Source: Myrica gale (taxonomy: Eukaryota > Streptophyta > Magnoliopsida > Fagales > Myricaceae). Taken from it: DNA of 64,000 nucleotides. The DNA lies in the NCBI GenBank assembly GCA_963930655.1, contig OZ005606.1:13659501-13723500 (forward strand). The letters are read 5' to 3'. The notes under the pieces were generated by a model, which was not told the DNA's origin, searched no databases, and saw only the letters and a program-made list of their open reading frames with translations. This document shows, piece by piece, positions 27,701 to 39,700 of this stretch. The position numbers were made by a program, and so were the translations under genes. The first letter of the stretch is position 1, and each line of letters starts with the position of its first letter.

Positions 27701-30700
27701 TTGCATAAATGAAATCATGAAGGCAAATAAATAGAAAGTGGGCAGTTAGGGATCTTTAGAGGTAGTTGGACTTTGCTTAACTCGGCCAAGCAACACATAA
27801 AGACCTGCATGGGTTTGTTGGTTGGACCAGCCCAATTGGCAATTTCTGACAAAGGGAAGTAGCGGCATTGTTAGGATTTGTTCAGATTCAAATCTCAAAA
27901 AGTTATGATCTCTAATATAAACAAATATGGTATGGCTCTATTTGATCTCTCATACTCTATCCATGCTCATTAGTATCTAGTTTGCCTTTTGATTTGGTCC
28001 AGATTCTTATTCCGATCACCATCCATTTATCAACTCTCACCATCTGTCTAACCCTCTTTTTCAATGACCCTGTGAGAAAGCTGTCCACTCCAACAACCTG
28101 TTAAATTTGAGCCTACTATGCCTTCACCTCTTCTTCTTTTATAGTTTTTTTTTTGGATCTCTTTAAAAGTAACTTTTTTTTAGGTACATACATGGTCAGT
28201 GGATGCTAACGAATTTGTCGCTGACGAGGATGATGTCACATACAGCTGTCGTGTTTCTGGTAAGAGTGACGAAACTGTGGCTACTTCATTTCACTAAACA
28301 TATGCATGCACACACACACAGACACGTTTGTTGTGATCAGTTTGGAAATCAAACATGATATCCAAGCTCTGGAAGGTCATGGAAGCCATAATAACTTGCG
28401 GAAATCATGGAGAATGTATGATTATTTTGAAACTGAAGCAGTTGTCAAGATATTACGTCATTTGAAAATCTCGTGGACAGTTGGAACCACAGGTTCTCAA
28501 GTTTTGGAATCTGATATCTTGTTCTATAACTGCACATGGGTTTAGAGGTTATAATTTGATTATTCTCTAGTTTTACTTTTTATTTATTAATTATTGCAGT
28601 AGATTCTACCAATGTGAAGTGTTTTATTTGGTATGGTTCCTTTTAAACCTGAGGAATGCAGTTTTGCTTATATGAAAATGCTTCTTACAGGTGCACTTTT
28701 ACTTGAAGAGGTTGCCAATACGTGGGGTGGAGAGGGGATTGATGCCATCATTGATGCAGCAAAAAAGCGATTAGGCGAGTCTCAACTAGAAAAAGCTGCT
28801 GGTTCTACAGTTTGGTGGAGGGTAAGTAAAGAATGTGTTTGTATGTGCATGTTATTGGTGTTGAAATCATCCTTTAATAGTGAAGGAATAAAGGAAGAAT
28901 ACCATTTATGTATATTGCTCTGTATATTGCTCGAATGAATTAACGATACAGGTGTGCATCTCTATTTATAGCATCATAGAGAGGTATGTACATAAGGAAC
29001 TAATCTCTGGAAATCAGCCCAAATCAAGTACCGAATATCTCCAAATACTGCCTTACTTAATTACCCCATAGTACCTGGGATATTATATTCATTCCATGAT
29101 TCTCAAATTCCCTCCATAACATTCGTGATTTCATGATACTCGGGATTTCTACACTCCCCCTCAAGTTGGATCAGAAATATTGATCATTTCCAATTTGCCG
29201 ATAAAATCCATAAAATTTTGCCGAGATAATCCTTTTGTAAAGACATCTGTTGTTTTTTCTTTTGTAGGGACATATGTCATACAAATGATTCGGCCTTCAA
29301 CTTTTTCTTTGATGAAATGTCTGTCTACCTCTATGTGTTTGGTTCAGTCATGTTGAACTGGGTTGAGGGAAATGTTGATGGCTGCTTTGTTATCACAGTA
29401 GAGTTTAATCGGTAGTTTTATTCGGACATGTAGTTCTTCTAAGATTTTCTTTAACCATAGCCCTTCACACATCCCTTGTGCAACTGCTCTGAACTCAGCT
29501 TCAGCACTACTTCTAGCCACAACATTTTGTTTCTTGCTTATCCACGTCACCAAGTTGCCCCATACAAAGGTGCAATATTCGGTGGTAGACCATCTATCTT
29601 TTGTTGCTCCTGCCCAATCAGCATCTGTGAAGATCTCCACTCGTTTGCTTTCACACTTTTTGAAGAATAGCCCTTTACCCAGGGACCCTTTGAGGTATCT
29701 GAGAATCTTGTATACTGCTTCTAGATGAGTTTCTTTTGGTGAATGCATGTGTTGCTTGCCACGCTAACTGCAAATGCAATGTCAGGTCTAGTGTGTGACA
29801 AGTAGATAAGCTTGCCAACCAGTCGTTGGTATCTGTCTTTCTTAATTGGGCTTCCAATGTCATCTGTTCTTTTTCCAGCTTTTATGGGAGTGTCACTTGG
29901 TTTGCATCCAAGCATACCGGTCTCGGTTAGAAGATCAAGAATGTACTTCCGGTATCGCATTTTTCCGAGGTCTTTTACTTCAAATTCAGTGGCTAGCATT
30001 TTCTTCAGTCTCTTTATTTCCTCTATATTATCTCCAGTTAGGATTATGTTATCAACATATACAATTAGAATTGTTTTTCTCCCATTTTCAGATTGCCGAA
30101 AAAATAATGTGTGATCTGATTGCCCTTGTTGATATCCTTGACCTTTTACCACCTTGGCAAACCTATCGAACCATGCTCTTGGTGATTGTTTGAGGCCATA
30201 CAGATGCATCTTGAGTCTGCACACTTGCTCTTCTTCTCCAGTTCTACGAAAACCTGGTGGCATTGTCATGAAGACTTCTTCTACTTCTCCATTCAAGAAT
30301 GCATTCTTAATATCAAGTTGTTGAAGAGGCCAATCTAAGTTGGCTGCTACTAACAAGAGGACCCGAATTGTGTATAGCTTTGCCACAGGTGCAAAAGTCT
30401 CTGTGTAGTCAATACCTTGGGTCTGTGTACATCCTTTAGCAACAACGCGGACTTTGTACCTTTCTATAGTCTCATCTGCTTTATACTTCAAAGTGAAGAC
30501 CCATTTGCAGCCAACGAGTTTCTTTCCTCGTGGTAAGTTCATTACTTCCCAAGTTTCATTTTTTTCCAAGGTCCTCATTTCTTCCATTACTGCCTCTTTT
30601 CATTAGAGAATTTTCAAGGCCTCCTGAATGTCTTTTGGAATTTTTGTACTGTCAAGGTTAGAAGTAAAAGCACAAAATTCTGTAGATAGAGCATTATAAG

Positions 30701-33700
30701 ACATAAATTTAGAGAGGGGCTGGAGCGTACATGACCGAGGTTGCTTTCTAAGGGCAATGGGTAAGTCAATAGCAGAGGAGGCAGGCTCACCAGATGTAGG
30801 AGGAGACTCACTTTGAACTATTACCAGTTCCAACTCTTGTGGTGCTTCATGTATGAGATTCTTCATTTCCTTTGATTTTGGCTTTCGTGAATAAACCAGT
30901 ATCTTTCTATCATTTTGTTTTTTCTACATCTCCCCCTGAGGTCAAGTGTCCGTTTGGAAGTGGCATATTCAAATGAGATTTGACAGATTCGGTGTTTATG
31001 GTAGGATTAATGGTGAGGATAGGCTTAGGAGGAGAGAGATCAAAGTCCATACAGTCGAAGACTCTGCTCTTGGTGATTGTTTGAGGCCATACAGATGCAT
31101 CTTGAGTCTGCACACTTGCTCTTCTTCTCCAGTTCTACGAAAACCTGGTGGCATTGTCATGAAGACTTCTTCTACTTCTCCATTCAAGAATGCATTCTTA
31201 ATATCAAGTTGTTGAAGAGGCCAATCTAAGTTGGCTGCTACTAACAAGAGGACCCGAATTGTGTATAGCTTTGCCACAGGTGCAAAAGTCTCTGTGTAGT
31301 CAATACCTTGGGTCTGTGTACATCCTTTAGCAACAACGCGGACTTTGTACCTTTCTATAGTCTCATCTGCTTTATACTTCAAAGTGAAGACCCATTTGCA
31401 GCCAACGAGTTTCTTTCCTCGTGGTAAGTTCATTACTTCCCAAGTTTCATTTTTTTCCAAGGTCCTCATTTCTTCCATTACTGCCTCTTTTCATTAGAGA
31501 ATTTTCAAGGCCTCCTGAATGTCTTTTGGAATTTTTGTACTGTCAAGGTTAGAAGTAAAAGCACAAAATTCTGTAGATAGAGCATTATAAGACATAAATT
31601 TAGAGAGGGGCTGGAGCGTACATGACCGAGGTTGCTTTCTAAGGGCAATGGGTAAGTCAATAGCAGAGGAGGCAGGCTCACCAGATGTAGGAGGAGACTC
31701 ACTTTGAACTATTACCAGTTCCAACTCTTGTGGTGCTTCATGTATGAGATTCTTCATTTCCTTTGATTTTGGCTTTCGTGAATAAACCAGTATCTTTCTA
31801 TCATTTTGTTTTTTCTACATCTCCCCCTGAGGTCAAGTGTCCGTTTGGAAGTGGCATATTCAAATGAGATTTGACAGATTCGGTGTTTATGGTAGGATTA
31901 ATGGTGAGGATAGGCTTAGGAGGAGAGAGATCAAAGTCCATACAGTCGAAGACTCTGAGAGGGAGACTTGAGGTAAAAAGAGAGGTAGAGAAATATTCCT
32001 GAAATTTTTGGAGAGGTGTGGCGAAAGAGAGAACACGACTCAACATTCTACTGATAAGGTAGGTCGAGGTTAAAATGGCATCTCTCCAGAACATGTTTGG
32101 CATATTCATGATAAATAATATGGCATGCGCAACTTCAAGGAAGTGTAATTTTGTTTCGGCAACCCCATTTTGTTGCTGGTTATCGATGCAAGAACTCTGA
32201 TGAATAATTCCATGCCTGAGAAGATAACCTCCCAAGATAGAATTGAAATATTATGTGTCATTATCAGTGCACAAAATTTTAATGGGAGTCTGGAATTGAG
32301 TTTGAATCATGGAATGAAAATTGGTAAACACGGAACAAACATCAGTTTTTTCTTTTAACAGATAAACCCAACACAACCGAGTATGATCATCAATAAATGT
32401 TACAAACCATTTGGAGTGAGTACTAGTAAAAATACGAGATGGGCCCCATAGATCGCTGTGAATCATGGTGAATGGAGTTTGTATAGAGATTTTGGGAACG
32501 ATGTTTTGCAAGTTCATATATTTCACGCTGAAAATCAAATGAGCTTTTATTTGAAACAATGGAAGGAACCAACTGTCTCAAATAAGGGAAATTTGGATGA
32601 CCCATTCTAAAATGCCATAACAAAAATTCATTATCCCTAGAAAGAGATGCAGAATCACAAATGGCAGTTTGGCCTTGTTCACTCACAGTAGCGTCATCAA
32701 AGTAATAGAGTCTCTCATACTCCTTAGCACTGCCAATCGTCTTCCCCGATAATAGATCATGAAAAAGACAATGAGATGGAAGAAATTTAGCAGAATAATT
32801 GGATGTTTTTGTTAACTGACTAATGGACAATAGATTGCAAGAAAGGTTGGGAACATGAAGGATATAGTCCAATTTTATAGAGTCAGAGAGTTGAATACTC
32901 CCTTTTCCTGCAACAGACGAAAGAGTGTCATCTGCGATTTTAACTTTGAGGTTTCCAACACATGGTGAGTAAGAAGAAAAAAGATGGTAGGAATTTGTCA
33001 TGTGATCGGATGTGCCTGAGTCAATCATCCAAGGATTTTTGGATCTAGATGTGCTCAGAGTGCGAAGAAAAATACCTTTTTGGGCTAAGGAGCCAGAAGC
33101 AATATTCTGAGAGGACTGACCAGGAGCATGGAAGATGGAAAATAATTTTTGCAATTGTTCCAACTATTCAGGGGTAAAGCCGCCAGTGGAACTATCAGGT
33201 GCAACCTGAGAGGATGTTGGTGGGTGCATGAGAGTGGTCTGATAGCCGCTACTACCCTGTCTCGATTTTCAATGAATCTCCCAGCAAGTCTCTTTGGTGT
33301 GGCCATTTTCCTACAGTGGTCACACCAAAGCATGATTTTATTCTATTTTGGGCCGGACCCATATCGTGGGCCCTACAGTGGTCGTATTCGTCATTCTCCT
33401 CTTTCCCTTTGACGCCTCATTCGTCATTCTCCTTTCTTTCCCCTTCTCAAATTGTAACCATATTCGCCGCCGCCCCATACCCCCGCCGACGTCTCTCTCA
33501 CTCACTCTCGGCTAGTTCATTTTCTTCACCTCAATCTAGCAAATGTTACCCATCCCTCTCTTACTTCTCAGACGCAAAGCTCTCAAATTGCAGTACTTAG
33601 GCATCTTTCTCTCTCAAAAGCAAACAAGTATCTCTTTCTAGATGTTATTCTCGATTTAGATCTCTGCTCCATCAACTAGGATACTAAATCGAAATTTTCC

Positions 33701-36700
33701 AGCAATTAATTGAAAATCCATTTCGTTCTGTGCCTTCGGCTATAACACAGGCGGGTGGGTCTTGAAGCTCAGACATATCTTTAAGAATTTCTTCGAAAGG
33801 TCCTCGAAGTTCTTTGGTTGCGATAAGGAATGGGAGAAAGCTGGTCCAGCGAGAGAAGTTGGTACGTGTTTTCGCAGCCTTCGAGCATCTCTTTGATATG
33901 AGGGAATGAGATTTGGCCTGTGCGCAGTGGTGCACCCAAACCGACCAAACCGGGCCGACCCACGAACTTGGTCGGTCCGGCCGGTTCTCCCAACCGGCGG
34001 TTCGGCCGTCGGTTGGGAAATTATGAAAATTAAACCAGTCGGTTCAGCCCACGGTTTGTGCCCAAAACCGAACCGACTGGTCGGTTGTTCAGCCCTATTG
34101 CCCGGGATATTATATTCATTCCATGATTCTTGATTCCCTCCATAACACTCGAGATCCTCCATAACATTCGTGATTTCATGATACTCAGGATTTCTACAAA
34201 TAGGGTATGCCAAAGACATGCACTATGGTTCCTCCTTTTTCTTGTTTTTAAGAAAAAATTACCTAATTTAGACGCTGCCACCATAAATGCTTGGTCATAA
34301 GAAATGTGTTTCTACTTTATGCAGATATTCTGGAATTTGGTTTGTTGATTCCAGTGCCCTTTCTATCCTCTATGCAAACCCTTTTAATGATTTGAATCCA
34401 ACGAGATATATTCTATTGAATCTCTTACAATCCCTGCTTGTGATTTTCTTTAGAGACCTATTTATTAGTTGTAGATCCTGCATTTTTGGACCATTGCTGG
34501 ATACTCCCCCTCACCCCAGGAAAAGGAAAATACATAAACATGAAGGGCATAAACCGACTGAAATAGATGAACTGAAGTAGGGATGTGCAGAATCTGTCCG
34601 ATCCGACTTGTCGACCCCGATCCGACCCGTCTTGACCCGAACGGATCAGATCCAGTTGGAGCTGGATTCGTTAAAAAACCATGTAATCGAGTCGGTGTTG
34701 GATATCTGGAATGAGATCCGAAAGGCTCTCGACCCGACAAGACCATCTCATTTAAACTAAACGTGCCGTTTTGGGGAGGGGCTGTTTCATTTAGCTTACC
34801 CCCCATGCCCCCCCTTTCATTCACGATTTCAGAATTTCCTCCCCTAGTCTACTGATCTCCCTTCTCCCCCTTTGAAATTTTGAGAAACCCTTACCCTAAT
34901 CTCTCTCCACCTCCCTCAGCCATCGCCGCCGGTCTCCTTGCCGCCTACCTCCATCAACTATTGCCTCCTCCCTCCTCAGACATCAACGCTCTTTGTTGAG
35001 CCTCACAGTCACGACCCTCATTGATGCTCCTCCTCCATTGCCGCCTACCTTCGTCCTCCGTTGGCTATCGCTGCCACCGTCTCCTTTCCTCCCTTCTCAG
35101 CAAGCTTTTGTCATTGTATGATGCGGCTGTGAGTTTTTTTGCAAACCTTTGATTTCCTCAAATATGCTGGTTGTGTCTGTGTAAAAGCTCAAGGAAAGAG
35201 CAATCATAAAAAACTTCTTAGGGGTAGACATGGAGGCCGGAGGGGCTATGAGGTTTTTGGGCCCAAATTTGAATCCGATCCGAATCTAATTTGGCCGACT
35301 GGGCAGGATATCATGTATTCAAATTGGATTTGGATACCAAATCCGGTATCCGAAAATTTCAGATTCGGCTTCGGATTGGTCCCTTCCGAATCCGAAATTT
35401 TCGGTGCACAGCCCTAAACTGAAGGGGGAAAAACATGCAGTCCAAAATTCAAAATATCCAAAGAAAATACTAGAAAGATGAAGAAGAATACTCAATCAGT
35501 TTCTTTATTACTGAAGAAAGATCTCAAAAGGAAATCTCAATCCAAGTGTTGGAATTTCATTTTTTTCAGAAGTCCACGCATTCCTCTCCTTTCAAATACT
35601 GCACTTGAGGCATAAAATCGTGGCTTATATAGGATAGTTCATTTACTATTGCATAATGCAGATCCCAAATAAGAGAAGCCTAGCAGTGATGGCTCCCTAA
35701 CCACATTGAAACGAAGATGATCAACTATCTCTCCAATAGCCTTTGTACATAAAGAGCAGCAACAAACTAAGATCTTGTTCTGCTTTCTGTGATTATCTAC
35801 TGTTAAAATTTCACTCTGCTGCTGTCCAACTATAAGGCCAATTCTCTTCTTTTCATATGTTCAATTTCTTGTCCTCTCTGAACTCAACTTCGAATTGTAA
35901 ATTTCCCAGATGAGGGAGGCTACTCTATTTGCATTGGCATCTCTGTCAGAGCAACTGGTTCAATTAGAGGTTTGATTTCTGACATTCTCCTCCATCATAA
36001 GGATAGCTTTGTGCTTTGGTGTGGTTCTGATGAGCTTGTTGTGCGGTGACCATCTTTCGTTCTTAATAGGATGCAACTTTCTATCGTCAGGATCTGTTTA
36101 ATATATTCTGTCAATAGATTTATCTACTGTATTTTACAGGTGTCAGGATCAACCAGAGTTGATATAGAAAACCTCCTGGGGCAAACAATTGCTGAAGACA
36201 TTGGAATTGGTGAACTTTCTGTCTTCCCCCTCCCCAATACTGGATTCACATTTTTCATCAGTGACTGCAATTTGGTTTTATTGTTTTGTTGTGCAGATGT
36301 CCACAGATGTCCCTTTCTTTATGCTCGAATTTTCACGACAGTTGCTAAGTTTTCCTCTGTGGTAATTATTGCAAACCTTCCTAACCTTCTCTAGGGTCAT
36401 GTCTTTCAGAAACTCCTCTCATACAATAATTTCTGATTCTGTCCAGCTCAGCCGCGGAGTTCTTGAGCACATACTCCATGCTGCTGTCAATGCATTTGGC
36501 ATGGATGTGTAAGCATTCCTATCTCTTTATTGATAGATGTTCCAGTATATTCATAAAATTTTTGTTAAGAGAGGAATCAAGTTATGCTGATGCTGTTCCG
36601 TGAACAGGCCCCCACCTGTAAAAGTAGGTGCTTGCCGGGCACTTTCCCAGCTCCTACCTGAAGCAAACAAAGAAATGATTAGACCTAAAATGATGGGCCT

Positions 36701-39700
36701 ATTTTCGTCCCTTACAAATCTTCTTAACCAAGTAATGGACTTCTCTATGATATCCTTGTGTGCTCTAGTTGAAGTTCCATTGGATAGTTATTCTAATTCT
36801 GCGTTTCAGGCATCTGATGAGACCTTGCACCTGGTGCTTGAAACACTGAAAGCTGCAATTAGGGCTGGTGGGTTTAAGTGCACTTGGTTTATGTATGAAC
36901 TATATGAATTTGTTTCAAGTCCATGGTGAAGTTAGCAATTTTCTTTTCGGCTGGTGTACTGTAGTTTGTTTCATTTTATTGCTCATTACTTGTATCCATG
37001 TTGTTTTCTTTTCCTGTTGTAGACAATGAATCATCAGCATCAATGGAGCCCATCATCTCCCCTGTGATCCTTAATGCTTGGGCATTGCATGTTTCAGATC
37101 CTTTTATCAGCATTGATGCTCTTGAGGTTCTCGAGGTAATTTGTTGATGATTATCGTAATAGGTTCAGATGCCTATAAGCATCTTGTTTAAGCATCCGTG
37201 CTATATGTTCCGTATTATTCTTTTGAGTTACTTTTCTGATATCAGTCCTTCAGATTGGGGGGACAACATTAACAAAGTGAACAATGATATACTATTTTCT
37301 CCTTCTAAAAGTCTCAAGCATTTGTAAGTAGTCATAAGGCATATGAGTGTGTACACACACATGTTGTTGACATGTGTAACAGAAGCGTATAAATCGATCG
37401 TACAAAAGAGTAACTGAAAACTGACAGCCAAAAAGTGAAAGGGGAGTGAAGAATTATTGTGGATAAATGTTTCAAGGAAAGATATTGTTGTTAGATTGAT
37501 TTCTGGGTACATGCTCGACTCTAGTTAGTTGGATCAAGGCTTAATTCAGTTTTGACAGAGGCTAGGAGGTATAAGGTACTTTTTGGATATACAACTTTTA
37601 CAATCTTTCAGTTGTAAAAAATTCCAACAATTGCTTTTTGAGAATAGAAGGTAGGGGTAAAACCATCCATAAAGCTTAGATCATCTTTCTGTAACCTTCA
37701 AGGTCAATCATGTACCCTACGTTGGCAATGGAGTTCAAGGACGAGTATATTTTCAGAAGACATGGAGCTCTGAAGAATATAGGAAAGAGATTATTGAGTC
37801 ATTCTGTGCAGACTAAGAGCTGGACAGTTTTCTTTCATCGGTAGTTGGCAATATCTAGAAACCGAAACTAGGTGGGCTAGCTTGTTGAGATACGCCAATT
37901 GAAGCTACAAAACTGCGCCAACTTTTAACAATTTATGATTGAACCTTGCTATAGATATACGATGAGCTCCTTGATAAATGTTGGTTATAAACAAATTTGG
38001 TTTTGATATTGATGTTTGTACTTTTTCAAACTATCGGTTGAATCCAACACCCCCCTGAAAGATTGAACGATCAGAGTCGCAGTGGAAACGAGAAAGTGTT
38101 GATCATTGAAATCAGAGCAACCCAAGCGTTCTACCTCCTTTGGATTCACGAGCATAGTTCTTGAGAGAAATTTTTTATTTTCGTAGGCACATCTGTCCTT
38201 TTTTTCTCAAATGAGAGTTTTGAGCTTATATAATGACTCATTCAAAAGTTCAACTGTGCTTGTGTGTGAGATCCTTCGGGACCTCAAATCTCGGTTGTAG
38301 GTTCTGTCAAAATTGGTCTGAATGCCCTTTCTCTCGGGTTCCCTTTCATTATATAGACAAAGATTTACATAGGTTTCCCACAATACAAGGAATCTCCTTA
38401 CACTATACAAGGGAATACTCTATACAAGGGAATAATCAACAGCCCAATTTAATTCCCGTTACCATAGTTATAGCTAGAATATATAAGGAAACAATCATAG
38501 CCCCAAATCAAATCATATCACCGAATCATATCTTATTGATATCCCCCCCTCAAATTGATGTTGGCTGATCAAGAAGCATCAATTTGTCAATCAAGAACTG
38601 ATGGCGAGGACGAGTAAGAGCCTTAGTAAACACATCAGCAGTCTAATGTTCGGTGGAAATGTGAGGAAGATGAATAACATGTTGGTCAAGAGCTTCACGG
38701 ATGGAGTGACAATCGACTTCAATATGCTTAGTGCGCTCATGAAAAACAGGATTGGCAGCAATTTGAATCACACTAGTGCTGTCAGCATGGAGAGGGGTAG
38801 AAGCAAGCTGAGGAAAACCAAGTTCTGCCAATAGACCGCGAAGCCACGTGATCTCAGAACAGGCAGAGGACATAGCACGATACTCAGACTCAGTCGAGGA
38901 TTTTGAGACGCGATCCTGCTTCTTACTCTTCCACAAAATGAGGGCAGTGTCTAAAAACATGCACCAACCAGTAACAGACCGACGCGTATCAGCGCAACCA
39001 GCCCAATCATCATCACTATACCCCGATAAGTGTAAAGAGGACCCCTTAGGGAAGAAGAGACCACGAGTAGAAGTGCCCCTGAGATAACGAAGAATACGCC
39101 TAACAGCTGCCAAGTGTAGATGTCGAGGAGCCTGCATAAATTGACTAACCTGTTGGACAGCAAATGAAATGTCAAGTCGAGTGATCGTTAAATAGTTTAA
39201 ACTCCCGACGAGCTGGCGATACAAGGACAGATCAGAAAGAAGCTCGCCCTCATCCTAACGAAGTTTCAGATTCACCTCCAACGGGGTGAGGACCGAGTTG
39301 CTGGTGTCAAGACCAGCCAAAGAGATAACCTCGTGTGTATATTTGTGCTGATGGACAAAGATACCTTCCTGAGAAAACTGCACCTCAAGCCCAAGAAAGT
39401 ATTGTAAAGGCCCAAGATCTTTCATATGAAAAGAAGCTTTGAGATGTTGTTGCAACTGCTGAAGCAAGATAGTGTCGGAACCAGTAATGACAATGTCGTC
39501 AACATACACAAGAAGTAAGACAATTCCTGTAGCAGTCTTATGCAGAAAAAGGGAAGAATCATATTGACTCTGAACAAAATGAAATGCAATAAGGGTAGAA
39601 CGAAATTTGTCAAACCAAGCGCGTGGTGCCTGTTTAAGCCCATACAAAGATCGTTTCAACCGACAAACCTCAGTGGAAATATTGGTAAACATGCCAGGAG

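Larger units (their letters stand above)
28881..34198 (-). mobile_element. Copia-B: rearranged Ty1/copia element
   Basis: Bounded by an exact 5-bp TSD AATAG (28876-28880 and 34199-34203), so the outer borders are secure. It is antisense in IPO9 intron 13. The 3' LTR (28881-29153) is complete; of the 5' LTR only about 101 bp remain (34098-34198). Gag is mostly gone and replaced by foreign DNA at about 33336-34097. The pol region contains an 891-bp perfect tandem duplication. Confidence 0.93.

Noticed and set aside
28306-28545. 79-codon frame between exons 12 and 13
   Set aside because: Exon 12 joins exon 13 in frame with the conserved protein sequence; no splice sites support an extra exon.
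34325-34400. TATGCAG followed by an open stretch, resembling an exon
   Set aside because: Exon 13 joins exon 14 (TVWWR to [12 protein letters not shown]) as in the protein family, leaving no place for it.
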